This document shows, piece after piece, positions 1 to 10,515 of a stretch of DNA of 64,000 nt. The stretch is from Cranoglanis bouderius. Lineage: Eukaryota; Chordata; Actinopteri; Siluriformes; Cranoglanididae. The position numbers were made by a program, and so were the translations under genes. The number at the start of each line of letters is the position of its first letter. Within the stretch, counting starts at the first letter, position 1. The DNA lies in assembly GCA_023630585.1 (NCBI GenBank), contig CM042536.1, forward strand, positions 24,951,904 through 25,015,903, given 5' to 3'. The notes below the pieces were generated by a model. That model worked only from the letters and a program-made list of their open reading frames with translations. It was not told the DNA's origin and did not search any database.

Positions 1-14
1 GAGGAGTTTCGTTT

Positions 15-323
15 CATTCATTCATTCATTAATTCATTCATCTTTAGCTTTATCCTGGTAAGTGTTTCCAGTGGATCTTGTAGTCTAGTCCAGGAACACT
101 GGGCTTGAGGCAGGAACACACCTTGCTTAGAACGTCAGGCCTCGGGACTGGATTTGAAGTATCCAGTTCACCTACCAGCATGTTTTTGGGAAATGGGAAG
201 AAACCGGAGAACCTGGATGAAACCCAGACAGACACTGAGAGAACGTGCAAAACTCCATATGGTATCCCAAGCACAGGATCCGCACATCTGGGACTCTGGA
301 GCTGTCATGAGTGGTGGGAAAAG
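15..323 (-). mobile_element. tRNA-type SINE, reverse orientation, degenerate
   Basis: Read on the minus strand, this is a typical fish SINE body. It ends in a TGAATGAATGAA tail (the ATTCATTCATTC run at the left edge) next to the usual AAGCTAAAG/GGATAAAG-like end. The body contains the common motifs CATGTTTTTGGG, GAAACCGGAGAACC and GTGCAAAACTCC. The tRNA-related head lies near 290-323. It is degenerate, so it is an old copy. A second copy of the same family lies at 42474-42668. Family membership rests on recognising the motifs, not on a database match. Confidence 0.6.
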
Positions 324-1813
324 AGACCACGAGATTGACAAACTGATCGAGTCAGTGACAGTGGTAGTACAGTCACTGTATCGGTCTGTGATGGAGTTCA
401 GTTTGCAGATGAAGTTCTCTGTTTGCCGGTCAATGTATGTCCCTATACTCACTAGCTGTGGGTAATGACCAAAAGAATTGGTCATGAGTACTGGTGGCAG
501 AAATTATCTTCCTCCTCAGGGGTTCTCCGTGATAGTCTGAGGCGCGCAAAGAGCCGAGAGAGCCATGGAGTAGTGCCTTTGCGAATTGGGAGGAGCCAGT
601 TGAGAAGGTCTGGCATGTTACAAGGATGCCTCCTGTTCACCTCACACTAGAGCTGTATGAGGCACCTCAAACCTGGATGGAGACCCCAAGGCAGACCCAG
701 AACCTGCTGCTGAGGTTATGTCTAACAATTGGCTTGGAAACGTGTAGGAATGCCCCAGGAGGAGCTGGAATTTGTGGCTGGGGATAGAGAAGTGTGGGCT
801 GAACTTGTACCGTGACCCCACCAGGAAAATGAATGAATGGAAATCAAACTAGCTTGCGACATTTTGGGCAATACTAGTTGCCTAACACAAGTCTATAGAT
901 AGATGTTTTGCTTGTTGCTTGACATGGGAAGAGAGGGAGTGTCAGCAGGGGGTAGTATTAGGTTGCCACAAGATGGCCACCATAACACAGCTTACCATGA
1001 GTTCTCCAGCTCACTAGCATGGCTGCAGCCAAGTTGCCGGACAGCCTGAGAGCTTTTTCAACCTGGTACCCGCTGGCCATGGTGTAGCCTTGGTCTCTTT
1101 GGTTCTTTTCTATAATTCTGCTCTGTTTGTTCTCTATCTATCTCTATCCACTCTTGTTGACCCTCCACCCACCCGCTGTCTGCGTTTCCTCTACCCACAC
1201 CACGGCTCTGATAGCCTTCCTCTCCTGATCCGACCCACAGGCTCCTCAAACAAAGTGCCTGAAGAGCTGATAGCGAGTTGAAAAGAGAGCGCTGCTATCT
1301 GGCCTCATTGGTTCTTTCCGCGATTACTACCGCTCGTGTGATTCAGTGGCGCCCACTCTGCTCACGAAGGCACCGTTCACTAGGACATGGAGCCGTAATC
1401 TCAGTTGTTCAACACACAAAGGCAGTCAAAATCTGCCAACAGTATATCTACTGCTGTCTAGTGTCTAATAATGAATAAGGGCACACTTTAGAAATGCTTA
1501 CAACTTTCCTAGCAGTCTCAGAATAGTTGTACTGCTCGTTACCGGATATCATTTGCAGTGTGTAGATAGAGTAGCGCAGACACAAGCACTTTTTAAGTTA
1601 AATTATTTTTAAATTTGATTATCTGGATGGCATTTGAGTTGTTAAATCCTCTTGTTTGTGAATTGAATCAATAATTTAAAAAAGTACGTTTCCAAACCCA
1701 CAAAATCATGAGTCAGACACTGACACCAAACGAGCCGTTGAAATGATTGTTTTACCTCGGTCAGCAGTGCTGATCTGTTCAAGTCGCGTTTCTGTCTCTG
1801 CTCTGCCTCTCAG
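324..1813. other. Upstream intron of tnk2, no exon recognised
   Basis: This stretch precedes the first recognisable tnk2 exon and ends in a polypyrimidine-type acceptor (CTCTGCCTCTCAG). I looked for the upstream exons that encode the N-terminal SAM-like segment and the short basic linker before the kinase domain, and found neither on the plus strand. It is most likely intron, with the missing exons lying to the left of the window. Confidence 0.6.
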
Positions 1814-2026
1814 GTGTTCAGTGGGAAGAGGCCAGATGGAGATTTCCAGCCGCAGGCAACCAGCACTTTCCGGAAGCTTTCGAGCTCTCCTCCACCTGCA
1901 GACGGCCAGCAGCAGGCCCTCACCTGCCTGATCAGCGAGAAGGAGCTGGTGTTGTGCGAGAAGCTCGGAGACGGTTCGTTTGGCGTGGTGAAGCGTGGAG
2001 AATGGGTCACCCCAGGGGGAAAAGTG
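1814..2026 (+). CDS. tnk2: tnk2 exon: linker and kinase glycine loop
   Basis: The exon opens after CAG with the codons for VFSGKRPDGDF, which matches the segment just before the kinase domain in vertebrate TNK2. It carries the P-loop LGDGSFGVVKRG and ends in phase 0 at GTGAGC. The family has a Met-Ser-Lys-type sequence just before VFSGK on the preceding exon, so this is an internal exon and not the true start. Confidence 0.93.
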
Positions 2027-3155
2027 GTGAGCGGAGGGGGTGAGGGTGGAAAAGTAAAGGTAGCAGGGGTGTCTACTATCAAGAGGAGTAATTATCAATA
2101 TAGAAAGTAATTAGACTTTTAATCACCATTTATCACTCATTTTCTCACGCTTTTTTTCCCCTCCCCCAGTTGAACGTGGCGGTGAAGTGTCTGAAGACAG
2201 ACGTCCTGAACCAGCCGGACGCCCTGGACGACTTCATCTGCGAGGTCAACGCCATGCACTCGCTCGACCACCAGAACCTCATCCGTCTCTACGGAGTCGT
2301 CCTCACACACCCCATGAAGATGGTAAACCAACTTTTTCTGCCTGCTGTGTGTGTTGGATCTTGTTGCCAAATACATCCTTATTTCTTTTTTTTTGCTTAT
2401 TAGAATTCCTTTATTATGTGAAGAAATTATACAATAGAGGTACATTTGACCAGGTGGGGTGTAAACGTTTGCACTCGGTTGTATGTGCTTTTGTGAAGTC
2501 TCCATTAAATCACACTTGTCCAAGTAAAGGGGTGAAGTGTAGACTACAATTACTCTCCCCCTCCCTCCTCTTTTCCTCGTTACTTTCCCCTCCAGGTGAC
2601 AGAGCTGGCTCCTCTCGGCTCTTTGCTGGACCGCTTGCGGAAGACCCAGGGCCACTTCCTCATCTCCACGCTGTGCCAGTACGCCATCCAGATCGCTAAT
2701 GGTATGGCCTACCTGGAGACCAGGCGCTTCATCCACCGCGACCTAGCTGCCCGCAACATCCTGCTGGCCTCCAACGAGCTCGTCAAGATCGGAGACTTCG
2801 GCCTGATGAGGGCGCTGCCCAGCAACGACGATCATTACGTCATGCAGGAGCACCGCAAGGTCCCTTTCGCCTGGTGAGTGAGGGGAAACACTGGGAAACT
2901 GGCCGCCTCTGTGGTTTCTCCATGTGTGATAACGAGTGTTAATGAGTGTTAATTTGTGTGTGTCAGGTGTGCCCCAGAGAGCCTGAAGACACGCACCTTT
3001 TCCCACGCTACAGACACGTGGATGTTTGGGGTGACCCTGTGGGAGATGTGCACCTACGGTCAGGAGCCGTGGCTCGGCCTCAACGGCAGTCAGGTACCAG
3101 ACACCGTTACCGCTCCACACCTTTCCCCATCAGCATTCAGAGCAACACTAACCAA

Positions 3156-3227
<72 letters not shown>

Positions 3228-6200
3228 GCTTAGATCCTCCATAAGATCGACAAGGAGGGTGAGAGGCTGCCGAAGCCCGAGGACTGTCCCCAGGATATCT
3301 ATAATGTCATGCTGCAGTGCTGGGCGCAGAAACCCGACGACAGGCCTACGTTCGTGGCTCTCAGAGAGTTCCTGGTGGAGACAATGCCGACTGACATGAG
3401 GGCGCTGCAGGACTTCGACGAGCCTGACAAGCTGCACATCCAGATCAACGACGTCATCACCATCATCGAGGGCAGGTGTGGTAGTAATGAGATAATGGAT
3501 AGTGGTATAAGGCAAAAATATTATACTGCAACATGGACCAACTCCTGATGATACCTGCGATACTCAGGGAAAAAAGTATCATGATGTTAATTTATCACAA
3601 TATCAATATAATTTTGCTATAAGAAGGTGTGCATGCTGTTCTACTGCCCAGGGCGGAGAATTATTGGTGGCGAGGGCAGAACAAGCGCACAATGAAGGTG
3701 GGTCAGTTCCCCAGGAACGCGGTCACCTCCGTAGCCGGACTGTCAGCTCATGACATCAGCCGGCCGCTGAAGAACAGCTTCATCCACACGGGCCATGGAG
3801 ACACCAACCCTCACCGCTGCTGGGGCTTCCCGGATCGGATAGACGAGTAAGATGCACGACACGTGACATAACGTACTTAGCACCGTGCTTTCATTTAACC
3901 CACCTGATGTACACTCTGATCTGCGATTTGCGATTTGACATTTTTAAATCCACAGAATCTAATTCCTCTAGAGTAGACTACGTTTACTCGCTAAAGAAGA
4001 ACATGGGGGTTAAGGAGATCATTTTTCTTTCCTCAATAAAGTTGCTCAAAATTCATATCCAAAGGTCAAAATCAAAGTATTACATTCAGGCTGCTGTTTT
4101 AGAAAGCGTTTCCCAAGCGTTTGTGGCGGTATTACAGGTGATGGATATGGAAATATCATTTGTGGAGTTGAATAGAAGTTAATACTGTTAATACAGCTAC
4201 AGCCCATGATTCGGCAGGTAGCGTTGCCACCTCACAGCTCTACCGTCACTGGTTCCATCCTGAGCTCGGGTTACTGTTTGTGTGGAGTTTTACACTTTCT
4301 CCCCATGTCCCTGTGTCCAAAAACATCCCAGTAGGTGAATTACTATGCTATGCTAAATTATGCCCAATGTTCCCGGGATAGGCTCTGGATCTACCGGAAC
4401 CCTGTCCAGGATAAAGCACTGACTCAAGATGTGTGAATGAAAACGTTAAAACACATTAGTGTAACTTTGAGTGTAAAAAGTAAACATTTGTGTGCAAATC
4501 CTGCACCATGCATGACAAATGTAGCACCAAATACAGGTGCATCTCAATAAATTAGAATGTCGTGAAAAAGTTCATTTATTTCAGTAATTCAACTCAAATT
4601 GTGAAACTCGTGTATTAAATAAATTCAATGCACACAGACTGAAGTACTTTAAGTCTTTGGTTCTTTTAATTGTGATGATTTTGGCTCACGTTTAACAAAA
4701 ACCCACCAATTCACTATCTCAACAAATTAGAATACTTCATAAGACCAATAAAAAAACATTTTTAGTGAATTGTTGGCCTTCTGGAAAGTATGTTCATTTA
4801 CTGTACATGTACTCAATACTTGGTAGGGGCTCCTTCTGCTTTAATTACTGCCTCAATTCGGCGTGGCATGGAGGTGATCAGTTTGTGGCACTGCTGAGGT
4901 GGTATGGAAGCCCAGGTTTCTTTGACAGTGGCCTTCAGCTCATCTGCATTTTTTGGTCTCTTGTTTCTCATTTTCCTCTTGACAATACCCCATAGATTCT
5001 CTATGGGGTTCAGGTCTGGTGAGTTTGCTGGCCAGTCAAGCACACCAAAACCATGGTCATTTAACCAACTTTTGGTGCTTTTGGCAGTGTGGGCAGGCGC
5101 CAAATCCTGCTGGAAAATGAAATCAGCATCTTCAAAAAGCTGGTCAGCAGAAGGAAGCATGAAGTGCTCCAAAATTTCTTGGTAAACGGGTGCAGTGACT
5201 TCGGTTTTCAAAAAACACAATAGACCAACACCAGCAGATGACATTGCACCCCAAATCATCACAGACTGTGGAAACTTAACACTGGACTTCAAGCAACTTG
5301 GGCTATGAGCTTCTCCACCCTTCCTCCAGACTCTAGGACCTTGGTTTCCAAATGAAATACAAAACTTGCTCTCATCTGAAAAGAGGACTTTGGACCACTG
5401 GGCAACAGTCCAGTTCTTCTTCTTGTTAGCCCAGGTATGACGCCTCTGACGTTGTCTTTGGTTCAGGAGTGGCTTAACAAGAAGAATACGACAACTGTAG
5501 CCAAATTCCTTGACACGTCTGTGTGTGGTGGCTCTTGATGCCTTGACCCCAGCCTCAGTCCATTCCTTGTGAAGTTCACTCAAATTCTTGAATTGATTTT
5601 GATTGACAATCCTCATAAGGCTGCGGTTCTCTCGGTTGGTTGTGCATCTTTTTCTTCCACACTTTTTCCTTCCACTCAACTTTCTGTTAACATGCTTGGA
5701 TACAGCACTCTGTGAACAGCCAGCTTCTTTGGCAATGAATGTTTGTGGCTTACCTAGTGAACCAAACTGAGAGACCATTTTGAAGGCTCAGGAAACCTTT
5801 GCAGGTGTTTTGAGTTGATTAACTGATTGGCATGTCACCATATTCTAATTTGTTGAGATAGTGAATTGGTGGGTTTTTGTTAAATGTAAACCAAAATCAT
5901 CACAATTAAAAGAACCAAAGACTTAAACTACTTCAGTCTGTGTGCATTGAATTTATTTAATACACGAGTTTCACAATTTGAGTTGAATTACTGAAATAAA
6001 TGAACTTTTTCACGACATTCTAATTTATTGAGATGCACCTGTATAGTGGAAAATACAGATCACGTATCACACGCTCCACTAGAGGGCAGCACACTGCTAC
6101 AGATGTTTTTTCCTACACTCTACATTGCTTCCCACACAGAGATTTTATCCCAAACTCTCATCACGTTATTTCCTTCTCTCCAAAGTCTGTATCTGGGGAA

Positions 6201-9200
6201 CCCCATGGACCCTCCGGATGTCCTCGGGCTGGATCTGAACGCTCCCAGGCCTACGCAGCTTCCTGGGCGAGCCAAAAGTACGTTTTCATCCTCTCCTTAG
6301 TGTTTTAATTCACGTTGGCTGATGCTGCTTTTTGACAGTCCCTAATGTTTTCCCCTTGCCCTTCCCCTTTGCCTTTTCTTCTTTGGTTGCACCTGCATGC
6401 GCTCTCTCTCTTCCTTTCTCGGGCCGCTGTTACGCAGAGGATCCTCCCCCTCGGCCCCCTCAGCCTGCTGTGCTCATGAAGAGTAAGTTCGGTCCCTTGC
6501 TCCTTCCCTATTAGCTTGTACGTTTTGCCCTTTTCAGCCTTGCTTCCTTTCTTTTCCTTTCCAAACTTCTGCTCTCTGTCTCCACTTAAGCTCCTCCGAG
6601 AGCTGACATGAATAATAAATAGACAGAAATCGTTTTTACGTTCCCTCAGGTATTAAGATTGTATTCTGAACTCATGATCCATACTTCCTTTAGATTTATT
6701 TAACAGAATTATTGCAGCAGGTTGTTATTGAGATTGAATTGGTGCAGATCTTAATTCCACTGACGAATGGATTTCAGCTGCTTATACTGTATAAAGTGTT
6801 TATTAGAGTTCTCAGTTTATAATCACTTGGGCGTCGACTAACACCTTTTGCTACCATACCATACATTGCGAAATGTGCGAAGTGAAAAAATGGAAAAAAA
6901 AAATGTGACGCAAGATTAAAGCAAGGTTTCCATCCAAGTTGTTTTTTGCAGAAAAACATTTGAGCTATTTGACATGTTTGATGATGTAGGCAATGGAAAC
7001 TCATTTATCTGTACTATTTTGCCTTTTTTTTTTGTTGAGACATAAAAATGATAAACTGTTCGATATTAGATGGATTAGTGGTCTAGAGATTCTTGCTGTC
7101 TGGATATGTTTGTAAGTCTTGTAGTACTCTTTTATAGCTATTAATAGTTTGATGCAAAAGAATTCACAAACAATATTGTCTTTGCCATTAAGCTTCTCCC
7201 GTACCACCTATAAGTGTCTATATGTTTGTGCGACTTTAGAGCCAAACTACGACCCAGTTACAGAAGATGAAGACCTGACGTCCTCCGGTCTGAGGCACCT
7301 CTCGTTAAAAAAGCCCAACACGAAATGCCTGAAACTGAAACCATCAGCTTGGGTTTCAGCCACCAGGCTGTGTGATCAGTCCGTTTATGGCCGAACAGGA
7401 GGTGGTACTCCCACTGAGGTCTCTCTTATAGACTTTGGAGAGGAAATGTTCTCTTCTACCCCCTCTCCTGTTGTAGAGTCCCAGGTTCCTAGTCTCGCTA
7501 GACTGGCTCTGGAGGCAGAGAATATCTTGGACTGTACCCCACCCCAGAGTCCGTCCCGGTCTCTGCCTCGGCCACTCCACCCCACCCCGGTGGTAGACTG
7601 GGACTCAAGACCTCTTCCTCCTCCTCCAGCGTATGATGATGTAGCCCAGGACGAAGACGACATCGAGGTGAGCTCGATCAACAGTAAAGAGATAAGAGTT
7701 CCTGAAGAACCAGGCTCTCCGTGTGCCCCCTGCACTCCTGCGTACGAGGATAAACTCCGAGTAGAGGATGATCTCTTCCTCCCCAGCCAGCAGAGCCGGT
7801 CTCGCACCTTCTCCCAATCGGCCGAGATCTTCCAGGAGCTCCAGCAGGAATGCATGAGGCGTCTGAACGTCCCTGTAGGCTCCATAAGTCCAGATCCCTA
7901 CCGCCAGATCTTCCTGTCAACCTGTGAGGACAAGCCCCAGGTCCCACCTCGAGTCCCGATCCCACCTCGACCTCCAAAAAGCACAGGAAGCGACTGTGCC
8001 CGCTGGTCACGTGACCTGTCTCCAGCCTCGTGCGGGGAGGACGAGAAGGAACGTCCGCCCCAGATCCCCCCGAGGGATCCGCTGTCTCAGCCGGGCTCTC
8101 GCACACCCAGCCCCATGAACCGTACCACACACTACCTCTCCACCTCACCAGGCAAACTGATGCCCACCACACAGAGCTTTGCCTCTGACCCCAAATACGC
8201 CGCGCCCAAAGTCATTCAGGCCCAGGGCAAAGACAAGGAAGCAGCCAAAGGACCCTGCATACTGCCCATCGTCCGAGACGGCAAGAAAGTGAGTAACACG
8301 CACTACTACCTGCTGCCTGAGAGGCCCACGTACCTAGACCGCTACGACAAGTTCTTCAAAGAGGCTGAAGAGGACGAGAGGAGGCCAGTCAACACGGCTA
8401 CAGTCCGACCCATGGTGCAACAGCAGGGAGACACAAAATCAAACTTCTCCTGCAATAATAACAGCAGCCTTCCAGCCAGAGCAGGCAGTAGGAACTCCCT
8501 GAGCCTGAACAAAGTCATCACTGAAGGCGTGGGCAGCAGGGCGGAAGGAGCGGCTCATCCTGACAGAGTTAAACTGGTGAGTAAAGAGAGAATGTTATAA
8601 TTATATAGATTAGGGCCTGAATAATTTAAATATTTGAGTCTTATATATACTGTATCTGGATGATTGATCATTGCTGCTCTTATTGGACATCATTAGAGAG
8701 CAGAGAAGAGAAGAATGGGCAGAGATTTTTTCCAAATCTCTTTTTTTTTTTTTTTTTTTTTTTTGCTTCAGGTGCAGGAGGCGGTGCACGGAGTGACTAT
8801 TGAGGAGTGTCAGACGGCCCTGCAGAACCACAGCTGGAACACACAGAAGGCTGTGCACTATCTGAAGGTATTGTTTCCATCATTCATGCTATCTGAAACA
8901 TAATGATAGTTAGAGAGATGAGGGAATTCTCTCTCAGCCCTTTTTCCCAGTTTCATGGACTGTAAAATCAATATTTCACACTGAGATTATTCATCTCCTT
9001 CATTTTTTTCCCCTCTCTCTTTCTCTCCACAGGTGGAGCAGCTCTTCTGCCTGGGTCTGAAGTCCAGGGTGGAGTGTCATAAGATCTTGGAGATGTGTGA
9101 CTGGAACCTGGAGCTGGCCAGCACTCAGCTTTTAGACTGTTATGGCTCAGTCAAACAGAGGTAAAGCCGCTTTATAAATACCTCCCTATAAACCATCTGC

Positions 9201-10449
9201 TTGATCATAACGCTTTACATAATGTCTCCCTTAATCAGCGGTATATTGTTATATTCTCAAATCTGATTGGTCAGATTGTGTTGATTCATTTTCTATAACA
9301 GCAGCTCTGACATCAGTGCAGCTACAAGTCACAGGTTTATATTAATACACTCGGTCTGATGCATAATCGTTTCTATAGTAATAGCTCATTGACAGGGACT
9401 TGTATGGCGGATGTGCCGCATAATCTAAGCCTAATAATTAATTATTAAAAATGTATAATCGAAATAAAAGTTTTCTGTAAGGTCTCGTTTAAAGTCCCTG
9501 TGAAGTGCCTTGAAAAGTGCAGCGTTATTCGGTTAGTTGACGTTATTTCCACTGAAACAGGAAGTCAGGGCGGGACATATTGACTGGCTCCTCCCCCTTT
9601 TAAAATAAAATTTTAGTGCTTAAAGGAAAGTCTTTAGATTTTATAGAAAGTTTACAGATGGCATGACGTAAGTGAGAACAGGAGCTAACTTGTTTTTCGC
9701 AGACGCTCCACAAAATCAAATGTAATAATAAATGGATGAAACGTATGTCGTGTCATCATTTAATAATTAAAAATCGTAATCGTTGGTGAGACGCTGTGGT
9801 ATAAGAGGAGTAAAATACTTCAGGACATGCCGTTATAGGAAAATATTCAACTTCAGGGTGGTAACAGTAACTGCGCTTCATCACATCACTCGTCGTTGAT
9901 TATTTTGCTACAATAGCGTGACAGTTTATTCCATACTAATTTATACGTGCTATGACATACAGTACAACTGAGTTGCATTGAAATCGGTCACTCGCACATG
10001 CAAGCTGAGAGATTAATCCAATGCAAAAGTCTGAACTGTTTTTTTGTTTTTGTTTTTTGCCCAGTGAGCCTCTTCTAAAAGTTCCAGTTAAGAGCTTCTC
10101 AGCACAGAAGTGTGAGCTGGTGTAATTTAATTTCAGTCTCTAGCCTTAAAGGCTGCACTACAATGCCTCCGGAGGCCTTTCTTTCCCATTTGCTTTAACT
10201 TTATTGCTTTCAGTTTGTCCCAGTTGGCCATCAGTGCGCCCTGTTCAGCAGTGTGCTGACTCCCACACAGGACTGTACACCAGGGGAAAAAGAAAAGTCA
10301 GCACATTTCATTGTATTACTTTCAGTGAAAAATGCAGCACTTGCATTTTACAAAGCTCTCTGCCTTGTTTATCTTTTTTCCCCCCATTGTGATGTTTGAA
10401 GAAAACATTACCTCATGTGATGTTTCTGAGTTCTCTCTCTTATTCAGTC

Positions 10450-10515
<66 letters not shown>

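Noticed and set aside
324..1813. Upstream tnk2 exon encoding the SAM-like region
   Set aside because: No stretch on the plus strand resembles the conserved N-terminal sequence, so it must lie to the left of the window.
2956..3399. Plus-strand open frame of 147 codons across the tnk2 GT repeat
   Set aside because: It reads through an intron in the wrong frame and contains a long Cys-Val repeat from the microsatellite.
7385..7885. Minus-strand open frames opposite the large tnk2 exon
   Set aside because: They are antisense shadows of a GC-rich coding exon. The plus-strand protein is clearly conserved and the antisense ones match nothing I know.
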